From: Oscillospiraceae bacterium
GTDB lineage: Bacteria > Bacillota > Clostridia > Oscillospirales > Ruminococcaceae
DNA: 10,035 nt
Direction: 5' to 3'
Assembly (NCBI GenBank): GCA_900757485.1
Contig: CAAEOA010000254.1
Location: forward strand, 1 to 10,035
Of the stretch, positions 1-7,333 are shown piece after piece. The notes under the pieces were generated by a model. The model saw nothing but the letters and a program-made list of their open reading frames with translations, made no database searches and was not told the origin of the DNA. The position numbers and the translations under genes were made by a program. The stretch's first letter is position 1; each line of letters starts with the position of its first letter.

Positions 1-393
1 CCCCTGCGCTTCGCCGGAGGGCTGGTGGATCATAATTTCGCTGTTCGGCAAAGCCATTCGTTTACCTTTCGCTCCCGCCGCCAGCAAGAACGCGCCCATA
101 GAAGCCGCCATGCCGATACAAATGGTGGATACATCGCATTTAATATACTGCATGGTATCATAAATCGCCATACCGGCAGTAACCGATCCGCCGGGGCTGT
201 TGATATAAAAGCTGATATCCTTATCCGGATCCTGACCTTCTAAATAAAGCAATTGTGCAACTACCAGGCTTGCGGTTGCATCGTTGACCTCATCACATAA
301 CATAATAATACGGTCGTTGAGCAAACGGGAATAAATATCGTAAGACCGCTCTCCTCTGCTTGTTTGTTCTACTACCATTGGTACTAAAGCCAT
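1..393 (-). CDS. clpP: ATP-dependent Clp protease proteolytic subunit ClpP (3' end cut by window edge)
   Basis: ClpP is the serine peptidase of the barrel-shaped Clp protease; it degrades proteins unfolded by ClpX, ClpC or ClpA in the cytoplasm. The visible 131 residues start MALVPMVVEQTSRGERSYDI, the usual ClpP opening that includes the (T/S)xRGERxYDIYSRLL segment. The oxyanion segment INSPGGSVTAG follows at about 65-74. The catalytic serine is Ser98 in GMAASMGA and the catalytic histidine is His123 in MIHQPSGEAQG. The third residue of the triad (Asp near 170) and the C-terminus lie beyond the left edge, so the gene is partial only because of the window. A GAGGAA ribosome binding site sits just upstream of the ATG. 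It follows tig by 113 nt, the classic tig-clpP(-clpX) arrangement, with a large inverted repeat between them. Identity is very secure. Confidence 0.97.
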   Translation of the reverse strand, partial: MALVPMVVEQTSRGERSYDIYSRLLNDRIIMLCDEVNDATASLVVAQLLYLEGQDPDKDISFYINSPGGSVTAGMAIYDTMQYIKCDVSTICIGMAASMGAFLLAAGAKGKRMALPNSEIMIHQPSGEAQG

Positions 394-443
394 TTTTCAT
401 TCCTCATTTCGTATATAATGTGATATTTAAATATGAAACACAA

Positions 444-476
444 CCGTAAACACTTTCACAAAGAAAATGTTTACGG
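444..476 (-). repeat. Inverted repeat / hairpin between tig and clpP
   Basis: A perfect 9-bp inverted repeat (CCGTAAACA at 444-452, TGTTTACGG at 468-476) has a 15-base loop, and the loop itself contains a small CTTT/AAAG pairing. It lies in the tig-clpP intergenic space, 30 nt after the tig stop codon. On the minus strand it is followed by TTGTGTTTC rather than a clean U-run, so it is at best a weak terminator. It could be a partial terminator or attenuator, an RNA-stability stem, or a protein operator. It does not match the CIRCE (HrcA) or CtsR consensus. The structure is seen directly; the role is unknown. Confidence 0.6.
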
Positions 477-506
477 CTAAATTGTCGATATCAGTCAATA
501 TCTGAG

Positions 507-1934
507 TTATTCTGCGTCTTCAGCTTTCTTTGTTTTAGTTGCTCTAGGTTTTTTCGGTTTCGGCTCCTCAGAAGGCGTTTCCTCAGTTGCCGCATCCTGT
601 GCTTCTTCTTTTTTTGCTTTTGCGGTTCTAGCCTTTTTCGCAGCCGGTTTCTTTTCAACGATCTCCGCAGAATCCTTAATCAAATCAATCGCTTTATTCA
701 CAGCCAAATCTTTTACTAAATCTTTTTCCGGAATATAGCCTTTGATCTTTTCTACTTCCATCTTGTAGTTCTCTGCCATTTTATCGTATTCTGCAGCGAT
801 TTCTTCGGCAGAAGGCTGAATGTTTTCAAGCTCTACGATTTTTTCCAGAGCCAGTCTGATTTTAACCTGCTTTTCAGCCTGTTCACGGAAAGTTTTGCGG
901 AACGCATCCATTTCCATTCCGGTATATTGCAGATACAATTCCAGATTCATTCCCTGAGACTGCAAACGATACTCAAACTCTCTGACCGATTCATCTACCC
1001 GGTTTTCAAACATGACTTCCGGAATCTCAGCCTTCATATTGGCAATCACAGCATCAATCAACTGATTTTCCACCTCTGTATCAGCGGATTTGTCATATTG
1101 TTCCTGCAATTTTTTGGTAATATCCTCTTTCAGCTGATCCAGTGTATCGAATTCACTGACGTCTTTTACGAACTCATCATCAATAGCAGGAAGCTGTCTG
1201 GTTTTGATTTCGTGCAGTTTTACTTTAAACACCGCAGGTTTTCCGGCAAGCTCCTCTGCCTGATACTCAGCCGGGAATTCCACATTTACGTCAAATTCAT
1301 CCTCTACATTATGTCCGACAACCTGATCCTCAAATCCCGGAATAAACTGACCGGATCCCAAAGTCAAGCTAAAGCCTTCTGCTTTGCCGCCGTCAAACGC
1401 TTTTCCGTCAACGAATCCTTCAAAATCAATCACGGTGATATCGCCGTTTTCAGCCGCACGATCTTCCACAGAAACCACACGTGCGTTGCGGTCCGCCATT
1501 TTATTCAGTTCGCCGTTCAAATCTTCGTCTGTAACAGTTTTGACGGTTTTTTCTGCTTTTATTCCCTTATAATCGGAAACTTCCACTTCCGGCTTAACAA
1601 TACAAGTCGCCTTAAATTCTACGCCGTCTGCTTTCTCAATTTTAGTGATTTCCACTTCCGGACGGTCTACCAGTTCCAATTTAGCTTCTTCTACCGCAGA
1701 AGCCAGCGCAGACGGATACAAATCATTAACAGCATCCTCAAAAAAGACGCCTTCACCGTATAATTTTTCAATCATTTTTCTGGGCGCTTTTCCCGGACGG
1801 AAACCCGGAACCGAGATTTTTTTCACGCTTTTGCGATATGCTTTTTCAACCGCCGCCTCAAAAGCATCCGCGTCAATCGTAACGATTAATTCATATTTGT
1901 TTGTTTCAACTTTATTTGAAGAAACCAGACCCAT
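507..1934 (-). CDS. tig: Trigger factor (ribosome-bound chaperone and peptidyl-prolyl isomerase)
   Basis: Trigger factor binds next to the ribosomal exit tunnel, shields nascent chains and has proline isomerase activity. The 475-residue protein shows the N-terminal ribosome-binding domain with the signature GFRPGKAPRKMI at 44-55 in the correct helix-loop context. An FKBP-type isomerase domain spans about 160-245, with GSGQFIPGFEDQVVG at 193-207. The rest is the long helical C-terminal chaperone domain to about 424. The family is usually around 430 residues. The extra length is a low-complexity tail from about 425 to 475, rich in Lys, Ala, Glu and Pro, which looks disordered. The start is the ATG preceded by AGGAGGAATTTAAA, an ideal ribosome binding site, and an extended -10 promoter lies 60-90 nt upstream. 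clpP follows on the same strand, so chaperone and protease are probably co-expressed. Identity is very secure. Confidence 0.97.
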   Translation of the reverse strand: MGLVSSNKVETNKYELIVTIDADAFEAAVEKAYRKSVKKISVPGFRPGKAPRKMIEKLYGEGVFFEDAVNDLYPSALASAVEEAKLELVDRPEVEITKIEKADGVEFKATCIVKPEVEVSDYKGIKAEKTVKTVTDEDLNGELNKMADRNARVVSVEDRAAENGDITVIDFEGFVDGKAFDGGKAEGFSLTLGSGQFIPGFEDQVVGHNVEDEFDVNVEFPAEYQAEELAGKPAVFKVKLHEIKTRQLPAIDDEFVKDVSEFDTLDQLKEDITKKLQEQYDKSADTEVENQLIDAVIANMKAEIPEVMFENRVDESVREFEYRLQSQGMNLELYLQYTGMEMDAFRKTFREQAEKQVKIRLALEKIVELENIQPSAEEIAAEYDKMAENYKMEVEKIKGYIPEKDLVKDLAVNKAIDLIKDSAEIVEKKPAAKKARTAKAKKEEAQDAATEETPSEEPKPKKPRATKTKKAEDAE

Positions 1935-1992
1935 TTTAAATTCCTCCTGAAATATTTTAGGTAGACTTATTACAAGGCTACAAATCTTTTCT

Positions 1993-2021
1993 ATTATATC
2001 ATAAATAAAACTATGTGACTA
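1993..2021 (-). promoter_or_regulatory. Predicted sigma-A-type promoter for tig
   Basis: Read on the minus strand, a perfect TATAAT at 1998-1993 is preceded by TGA, giving an extended -10 (TGnTATAAT). A 17-nt spacer separates it from TAGTCA at 2021-2016, a 4/6 match to TTGACA. The predicted start of transcription is near 1986, about 50 nt before the tig start codon. The -35 overlaps the stop codon of the upstream metallophosphoesterase gene, so tig can be expressed independently of that operon. Not experimentally tested. Confidence 0.7.
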
Positions 2022-2741
2022 TACCTTTTTTTCTTTTTTACCATTTGGCAACAAAACATTTACTAATACCGGATCAAATTGGACATAATCACAAGAAATC
2101 AACTGATAATGGATGCTGTCATACCAACCGTTGATCGCATTTTCACAAGATTTACCATGCAGATGCCCGTAATAGCAGGTCGTAACACCGTATTCCCGCA
2201 TAACTTCCAGCAACTCCTCGGAACAAGAGGTTGCTGCCACCGGCGGATAATGAAGAAATACAACCGGAGGCTTTCCGATGCTCCTGCCGGCTTCTAAAGA
2301 CAGCCTAAGCCTTCCAGCTTCTCTAAGCATTACCTTCTTGTCCGCCGCGGCACCCGGCTCATTAATCCAGCCCCGCGTACCGCAGATTACACAGTTGTCA
2401 TACTCATATGCATTATTAAAAAGAATCCGAACGGTAGATAGACCGTGCCGGCACAAAGCGTTTTCTACCTTGCTTTTGGTGGAAAACCAGTAATCATGAT
2501 TTCCTTTTAAAATTATTTTTGTGCCGTTTAACCGATCGATAAAGCGAAAATCTTCCAGCGCTTCCTCCATGGTCATTCCCCACGAAACGTCACCCGCAAT
2601 GACCACTGTATCTTCCGGTTTCACCTTGTTCTGCCAGTTTTCCTCGAGACGTTCCAGATAATTGGTCCATCCCGAGAAAATGTCCATTGGTTTGTCTGTG
2701 CCAAATGACAAATGCAAATCGCCTATCACATAAAGACTCAC
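2019..2741 (-). CDS. Calcineurin-like metallophosphoesterase
   Basis: This is a cytosolic two-metal phosphoesterase of unknown substrate. All the hallmark ligands are present in the 240-residue product: DLH (Asp8, His10), GD (Asp51), GNHD (Asn81, His82, Asp83), a single His164 in FLHYPP, and GHLHG (His193, His195). No signal peptide or membrane segment is visible. A GTG start at 2741 is chosen because AAAAGGTG sits 6 nt upstream and the protein then opens directly on the first strand (MSLYVIGDLHLS). A GTG three codons further up (2750) is possible but has a poor ribosome binding site. It starts 19 nt after the thrC stop, so it is probably in the same transcript. Similar phosphoesterases are often found beside tig-clpP in Clostridia (from general knowledge). 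The family assignment is secure; the substrate cannot be inferred. Confidence 0.9.
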   Translation of the reverse strand: MSLYVIGDLHLSFGTDKPMDIFSGWTNYLERLEENWQNKVKPEDTVVIAGDVSWGMTMEEALEDFRFIDRLNGTKIILKGNHDYWFSTKSKVENALCRHGLSTVRILFNNAYEYDNCVICGTRGWINEPGAAADKKVMLREAGRLRLSLEAGRSIGKPPVVFLHYPPVAATSCSEELLEVMREYGVTTCYYGHLHGKSCENAINGWYDSIHYQLISCDYVQFDPVLVNVLLPNGKKEKKV

Positions 2742-2754
2742 AGGCAGCACCTTT
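2742..2754 (-). promoter_or_regulatory. Ribosome binding site deciding the metallophosphoesterase start
   Basis: On the minus strand AAAAGGTG is followed by six bases (CTGCCT) and then the GTG at 2741. AGGTG pairs with the CACCU of the 16S anti-Shine-Dalgarno. The alternative GTG at 2750 is itself part of this site and has only a weak A-rich stretch before it. Confidence 0.55.
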
Positions 2755-2760
2755 TTCTTT

Positions 2761-4254
2761 TTATTTTATTGCAAGACTCTCAAGTACCGTTTGCGGCATT
2801 TTGTCTGCCGGAACAGAAGTAGTGAAGCGAATTTCCTTGCTTTCCAATTCTGCAAGCTGCTTCGGCACTTCCATACCGGAGATTTTCCCTAAGGTTTGAA
2901 TCTGTTTAAACTCATCCTCATTGGACTTTTCACCGGTAACAGCTTCTAACACACTGCCTGCAAACTTAAACGGACTGGCAGTAGAAGCAATGATGGTTTT
3001 GGTTTGATCACCGGTCTGTGCTTTGTAATCCTCATAAACCTTTACTGCAACAGCGGTGTGGCTATCGCAAAGATAAGAATATTTATCAAAGACTTTCTTA
3101 ATGGTAGCCTTGGTCTGCTCATCATCACAATAACCGCCGAAAAATTCCTCGCTGAGTTTTGCTTTCATGGCATCGTTTACTTCATATTTGCCATCTTTGG
3201 CAAGCTGTGAAAACCAGCCTTGAATGGTTTCGGTGTCCCCCTCCACCATATCGTAGAGCAGCCGTTCCAGATTGCTGGAAATCAGAATATCCATTGAAGG
3301 AGAAATGGTGGTTTTAAAATCACGGTTTTTATCGTATACGCCGGTTTTGATAAAATCGGTCAAAACATTGTTCGCATTGGACGCGCAGATCAGCTTACCA
3401 AGCGGAAGCCCCATCTTCTTCGCATAATATGCCGCTAAAATGTTTCCGAAATTACCGGTCGGAACAACTACGTTCACAACATCTCCATTATTGATTTCCT
3501 CATTTTTTACCAATTCACAATAGGTGGAAATATAGTAAACAATCTGTGGTACCAGTCGTCCCCAGTTAATCGAATTTGCGGAGGAGAACATCATATTGTG
3601 ATTTGCCAACGCTTGTGCAATTTCCGGATTGCCGAAAATCTGTTTCACACCGGTCTGAGCATCGTCAAAATTCCCTTTGATTGCCGCAACGCAAACATTT
3701 TTTCCCTCTTGGGTTGTCATCTGTCTTTTTTGTACTTTGCTGACGCCGTCTTCGGGATAAAAGACAATTATTTTCGTCTTGTCGACATCTTTGAATCCTT
3801 CTAATGCGGCTTTTCCGGTATCGCCCGAAGTTGCAACCAAAATAACGATTTCTTTATCGGAAGCCACTTTTTTGGCAGAGGTAGTCAGCAAATACGGCAG
3901 CAGCTGCAAAGCCATATCCTTAAAAGCACAGGTAGGGCCATGCCAAAGCTCCAACATATAAGTACCATCATAGAGGTGAGATATCTCGGCAATATTATCG
4001 CTGCTAAATTTGGTGGTGTTGTACGCGTTTTCTACGCAATAATCCAATTCCGATTCTGTAAAATCGGTCAAAAATCCCGACAATACAAATTTCGCCCGCT
4101 CCACATAAGATTTTCCGGCAAGTGACGCCAAATCAGCCGCACTCAGTTTCGGAAAACTTTCCGGTACGTAAAGTCCTCCTTCTTTTGAAATTCCGTTTGT
4201 GATGACATCGGCAGACTTCAGCCGCATATCACTTCTTGTACTCGTATAATACAT
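2761..4254 (-). CDS. thrC: Threonine synthase (PLP-dependent, long form)
   Basis: ThrC converts O-phospho-L-homoserine to L-threonine and phosphate, the last step of threonine synthesis. The 497-residue protein is the long (N-terminally extended) form of the family. It opens with MYYTSTR and the segment SADVITNGISKEGGLYVPE (14-32). The cofactor lysine is Lys112 in HGPTCAFKDMALQLLPYLL. Further hallmarks of the fold-type II PLP family are ATSGDTGKAA (141-150), the region SSANSINWGRLVPQ (224-237) and the phosphate-binding TGNFGN (266-271). The ATG is preceded by AAAGGAATGA. The gene follows the M19 dipeptidase by 98 nt and is followed by the metallophosphoesterase after 19 nt. No T-box or leader peptide was recognised in the short upstream gap, so amino-acid-responsive control is not evident here. 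Other threonine pathway genes (hom, thrB) are not in the window. Confidence 0.97.
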   Translation of the reverse strand: MYYTSTRSDMRLKSADVITNGISKEGGLYVPESFPKLSAADLASLAGKSYVERAKFVLSGFLTDFTESELDYCVENAYNTTKFSSDNIAEISHLYDGTYMLELWHGPTCAFKDMALQLLPYLLTTSAKKVASDKEIVILVATSGDTGKAALEGFKDVDKTKIIVFYPEDGVSKVQKRQMTTQEGKNVCVAAIKGNFDDAQTGVKQIFGNPEIAQALANHNMMFSSANSINWGRLVPQIVYYISTYCELVKNEEINNGDVVNVVVPTGNFGNILAAYYAKKMGLPLGKLICASNANNVLTDFIKTGVYDKNRDFKTTISPSMDILISSNLERLLYDMVEGDTETIQGWFSQLAKDGKYEVNDAMKAKLSEEFFGGYCDDEQTKATIKKVFDKYSYLCDSHTAVAVKVYEDYKAQTGDQTKTIIASTASPFKFAGSVLEAVTGEKSNEDEFKQIQTLGKISGMEVPKQLAELESKEIRFTTSVPADKMPQTVLESLAIK

Positions 4255-4352
4255 TTATTTCATTCCTTTCCCGCCGGCGAAGCACAGCGGAATATATTTC
4301 ACTGTTTGATTCTCGTTTTTTCCAAAATGGTCAATATTGCGTCGACAGTAAT

Positions 4353-5249
4353 TTAAGCGGAGAAAAAACGGGCGGCATTCTCAAAAAATATCTGCCGCGA
4401 TATCTGTTCTCCAAAATATTTTACCACATTTTGAAACAGCATTTCAAGACTTTCAATCCCTTTTATCCATTTTGGCATCTTTGCTCCATCAAAATCAGTA
4501 CCTATCGCCAAATTGTATTCGGATCCACAGGATAAAAAATATTCAATATGCCGAATAAGATCCTCTATTTTACAATCATCTTCTGAGGAAAGAAAGTCGC
4601 AAAACAGATTTAGACCAATTAAGCCGCCGCATGCTGCCAATTCTTTGATTTGGTCATCGTCCAGGTTGCGAGGATGGCTGCATATTCGGAAAGCATTGGA
4701 ATGTGTTGCAATAAACGGTTTTTCAGCAGTCCTGCAAACATCGAAAAAGGTTTTCCGATTCAGATGGGAAACATCTACCACAATCTGCTGCGCTTCCAAT
4801 TCACGAATGACCTCTCTGCCGAACGAAGTCAAACCCTGCGTACTTTGCGCGCCTCCGCCAATGCGGTTTTCTCCGTTCCATGTCAAAGTTAACATCCGAA
4901 TGCCGTCCTCTCGAAACGCTCGGATGCGGTCTAAATCTCCGCCGATGGCGCTTCCGCCCTCAACCGACAGCAAATAACGACATTTTGAATGTTCTGCTTC
5001 TCCGTGATAGGACGCAAGCTCTGAATACTGCTCGGAAAAAGTGCGAAAACAGGACAATTGGCGTTGATAGGAACAGTATTGTTCTTCCTCGGTCAGATCA
5101 TCGGCAATCCAAAACGCAAAGGTCTGTACCCATTTGTCGGTGGCGGCAATCCCGCGGTTTAAATCCAGGTGAAGATCGTTTTCCTTGAGATCCTTATGTT
5201 TGGTTGCGCACTCATAGACAGTATCACAATGCAGATCAAACAGATTCAT
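4353..5249 (-). CDS. Family M19 membrane-type (renal) dipeptidase
   Basis: This is a zinc dipeptidase of the amidohydrolase-type TIM-barrel fold; the family hydrolyses L-Xaa-L/D-Xaa dipeptides. The 298-residue protein carries the full M19 ligand set: HCD (His7, Asp9), VEGG (Glu97), DVSHL (His162), THSN (His183) and the C-terminal GTDFDG (Asp252/Asp254). The segment GIRMLTLTWNGENRIGGG at 116-133 is typical of the family. There is no signal peptide or lipobox, so unlike the vertebrate enzyme it is predicted to be cytosolic, perhaps recycling dipeptides from peptide uptake, wall turnover or protein breakdown. The ATG is preceded by AAAAGGGA about 11 nt upstream. It sits between the rnhB-yraN fusion (69 nt upstream) and thrC, on the same strand as both. 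The family is secure; the substrate is unknown. Confidence 0.93.
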   Translation of the reverse strand: MNLFDLHCDTVYECATKHKDLKENDLHLDLNRGIAATDKWVQTFAFWIADDLTEEEQYCSYQRQLSCFRTFSEQYSELASYHGEAEHSKCRYLLSVEGGSAIGGDLDRIRAFREDGIRMLTLTWNGENRIGGGAQSTQGLTSFGREVIRELEAQQIVVDVSHLNRKTFFDVCRTAEKPFIATHSNAFRICSHPRNLDDDQIKELAACGGLIGLNLFCDFLSSEDDCKIEDLIRHIEYFLSCGSEYNLAIGTDFDGAKMPKWIKGIESLEMLFQNVVKYFGEQISRQIFFENAARFFSA

Positions 5250-5318
5250 TACAGCATCATTCCCTTTTACTCTCAGATATCTTTCGATTCTTTACAATAT
5301 ATCGAAGCAGAAGGAATT

Positions 5319-6290
5319 TTATGAATTTGATTCATTTGGGGCAAATGCATTGGCTATGTATCGGATATCGGCAATCTGCGAGCCGGACGCCGAAGCAAAA
5401 TAAACCTCCGCCACATCAAAACGGGGTTGAAGGGTCGATTGCGTTTCCTGCAAATAGACGATCGCCGTCTGAATCACTTTTTTCTGCTTCGCGATTGTCA
5501 CCGCTTCGGACGGGGTTCCCTTTGATTTCGGGCCTCGCGCCTTCACTTCCACAAAAGCAATCGTTCCGTCTTTCTCGGCAATAATATCCACTTCTCCATA
5601 TCGGCTGTGGTAATTCTGTCCCACAATCTCATATCCCTGGTCTTCCAAATAAGAAGCGACCGCATTTTCTCCGAGCTCGCCCCTTGTCGGCAGTCCTTTT
5701 CGGGCTAATATTTTTTTCATAAACGACTTCCGATGAATGTCCGAAACGCCGTATTCATAAATCAAATCACAATGCAGTTTGGTACCGTACCCTTTATGCT
5801 TTTCCAGTTGATACTGCGGATATTGCTCTGCAAGCTCCAGCATATACCGATCCCGAGACACCTTCGCCATAATCGAAGCCGCAGCAATACACGCTGAAGT
5901 AGCGTCTCCTTTTACCACCAAGCGGCTGTGAATACCAACCTGAGGGTTTTGGTTCCCGTCGACAAGGCAGATATCCGGCCGCACACACAGCCCCTGCACC
6001 GCACGTTTCATTGCAAGAAAAGTTGCCTGCAAAATATTCATCTTGTCAATTTCCTCTACCGACGCAGAAGCAATGCAATAGGAAACCGCATGGGCGGTAA
6101 TCTCATCAAACAGTTGTTCCCGCTTTTTTTCGGACAATTTTTTACTGTCGTTCAATCCGTCGATTACCAATCCCTTTGGCAAAATAACCGCCGCCGCAAA
6201 CACCGGTCCAGCCAACGGACCGCGTCCCGCTTCATCAATGCCACAGAGTTTATCTATATTTAAACTTTCATCATATTCAAACAAATTCAT
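5319..6290 (-). CDS. rnhB: Fusion protein: ribonuclease HII + YraN (UPF0102) domain
   Basis: The N-terminal part is RNase HII, which nicks RNA-DNA hybrids at embedded ribonucleotides in the genome. The signature DEAGRGPLAGP is at 19-29 (Asp19, Glu20), with Asp111 in LVDGNQ, Asp147 in KVSRDRYM and the terminal HRKSF near 186-190. These give the complete four-acid active site. It continues without a stop into a YraN/UPF0102 domain (about 200-310) with RGELGENAVASYLE, then YGEVDIIAEKDG (Glu233, Asp235) and FVEVKARG (Glu248, Lys250), the E-D-EVK pattern of the nuclease-like fold. YraN itself has no established function. In many Firmicutes the two are separate adjacent genes; here they are one 323-residue frame with almost no linker. 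The ATG at 6290 is chosen because AAAGGAGG lies 12 nt upstream; the frame stays open to 6389 but would then overlap ylqF. A 7-base homopolymer sits at the junction. Confidence 0.92.
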   Translation of the reverse strand: MNLFEYDESLNIDKLCGIDEAGRGPLAGPVFAAAVILPKGLVIDGLNDSKKLSEKKREQLFDEITAHAVSYCIASASVEEIDKMNILQATFLAMKRAVQGLCVRPDICLVDGNQNPQVGIHSRLVVKGDATSACIAAASIMAKVSRDRYMLELAEQYPQYQLEKHKGYGTKLHCDLIYEYGVSDIHRKSFMKKILARKGLPTRGELGENAVASYLEDQGYEIVGQNYHSRYGEVDIIAEKDGTIAFVEVKARGPKSKGTPSEAVTIAKQKKVIQTAIVYLQETQSTLQPRFDVAEVYFASASGSQIADIRYIANAFAPNESNS

Positions 6291-6324
6291 CTGCGATATA
6301 TTCCTCCTTTTCCGAAAACCGTTT

Positions 6325-7194
6325 TTATTCGGCTTTCGGAGGCTTTTCCAGAGAAATTCTTCCCAATTTGCCGCTGCGGTATTCATCAAGCACTGTAATT
6401 GCCGCCCGCTCGGTATTTACCTCACCGCCGGATATCAGCATACCTCGTTTTCTGCCCACCATGGTAAGCAGTTCATATGCTTCGGTATCCTCCGCCGCTT
6501 CCACTTTGTATCTTTCCTGAAGCAACTGCGGATAATCCCGATTCAAAAGTTGTAGCAAACGCATGGCAAGCAGTTCAATATCAATCACATCATCTTTCAC
6601 AGCTCCGGTAAAAGCCAGATGCTCTCCGACGGTTTGATCCTCGAATTTCGGCCACAGCACGCCCGGCATATCCAACAATTCCAATTCATTGCTGATTTTT
6701 ACCCACTGACGCCCTCTGGTGACACCGGGACGATCTTCCACCTTGGCGCGTTTGGAACCGGCAAGCTTATTAATCAGCGAGGATTTTCCTACATTTGGGA
6801 TTCCGACCACCATGACGCGAATCGGTTTTCCTGCAATTCCTTTTGCTGCTCTTCGTTCCAGCAATTCAGTAAGCTCCGCTTTTACGGCAGGAATAATACC
6901 GGCAACGCCTTTGCCGCTTTTGCAGTCCGCCATCACCGCGCGTATGCCTTTCTTCTTATAATACTCAACCCATTGCTTAGTAATATTTTCATCCGCACAA
7001 TCGCTCTTATTTAAAATAATAATCCGTGGCTTGTCCGATAACCACTTATCCAATTCGGGATTACGGCTGCTTTGCGGAATTCTGGCATCTGTCAGTTCTA
7101 TCACCAGATCGACCAGCGACAGGCTTTCTCCGATTAATCTTCTTGTTTTCGCCATATGTCCCGGAAACCATTGAATGGAGGGCGCATCTATCAT
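6325..7194 (-). CDS. ylqF: Ribosome biogenesis GTPase YlqF / RbgA
   Basis: RbgA is a circularly permuted GTPase required for late assembly of the 50S subunit. The motif order in the 289-residue protein is diagnostic: IQWFPGHMAK near the N-terminus, then G4 NKSD (62-65), a G5-like CKSG (91-94), G1 GIPNVGKSS (131-139), G2 Thr159 in RPGVTRG, and G3 DMPG (175-178). An RNA-binding ANTAR-like C-terminal region follows. The ATG at 7194 is chosen over the GTG at 7203 because AAAGGTG lies 6 nt before it, and because family members begin only a few residues before the IQWFPGHMAK block. It is followed 34 nt later by rnhB-yraN, the usual Firmicute partner order. Upstream is the terminator of the lepB pair, so it needs its own promoter or read-through; no convincing promoter was found in the 90 nt between. 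Confidence 0.96.
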   Translation of the reverse strand: MIDAPSIQWFPGHMAKTRRLIGESLSLVDLVIELTDARIPQSSRNPELDKWLSDKPRIIILNKSDCADENITKQWVEYYKKKGIRAVMADCKSGKGVAGIIPAVKAELTELLERRAAKGIAGKPIRVMVVGIPNVGKSSLINKLAGSKRAKVEDRPGVTRGRQWVKISNELELLDMPGVLWPKFEDQTVGEHLAFTGAVKDDVIDIELLAMRLLQLLNRDYPQLLQERYKVEAAEDTEAYELLTMVGRKRGMLISGGEVNTERAAITVLDEYRSGKLGRISLEKPPKAE

Positions 7195-7210
7195 CTCAAT
7201 CACCTTTCCT
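7195..7210 (-). promoter_or_regulatory. Ribosome binding site deciding the ylqF start
   Basis: The minus strand reads AGGAAAGGTG, then ATTGAG, then the ATG at 7194, giving a 6-nt spacing from AAAGGTG. The upstream GTG at 7203 overlaps this site, leaving only AGAGAGGA very close to it. The same AAGGTG-plus-six-bases layout is seen for the metallophosphoesterase gene. Confidence 0.55.
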
Positions 7211-7281
7211 CTCTGTTTGTATCGGTGCTGTAATATTTTGCCCGCTATACTGAAAAAATGAAGCCCAAGCTACACTAAGAT

Positions 7282-7320
7282 AAAAACAGCGGCAGGAAGC
7301 CTATCTTGCTCTGCCGCTGT
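7282..7320 (-). terminator. Intrinsic terminator of the lepB pair
   Basis: A perfect 10-bp GC-rich stem (ACAGCGGCAG paired with CTGCCGCTGT; arms at 7286-7295 and 7311-7320, 15-base loop) is followed on the minus strand by a run of five T residues. It begins 14 nt after the stop codon of the downstream lepB copy and separates the signal peptidase unit from ylqF. This is the strongest terminator in the window. Confidence 0.85.
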
Positions 7321-7333
7321 GGGAATCGGAATA

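Noticed and set aside
927..1763. Open plus-strand frame of 278 codons
   Set aside because: It lies wholly antisense to the tig gene, has a Phe/Ile/His-rich composition typical of an antisense shadow, and shows no domain or ribosome binding site.
4255..4352. Possible T-box or leader upstream of thrC
   Set aside because: Only 98 nt are available, with no specifier stem, no T-box core sequence and no terminator/antiterminator pair.
4513..4977. Open plus-strand frame of 154 codons
   Set aside because: Antisense to the M19 dipeptidase, whose zinc-ligand motifs are all intact on the minus strand; no recognisable protein features.
5284..5307. Short inverted repeat (TTCGAT / ATCGAA) before the dipeptidase gene
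   Set aside because: Only six base pairs with a 12-base AT-rich loop and no T-run; too weak to call a terminator or operator.
6291..6389. 33-residue N-terminal extension of the rnhB-yraN frame
   Set aside because: It overlaps the end of ylqF, has no ribosome binding site or family similarity, and a good AAAGGAGG site supports the start at 6290.
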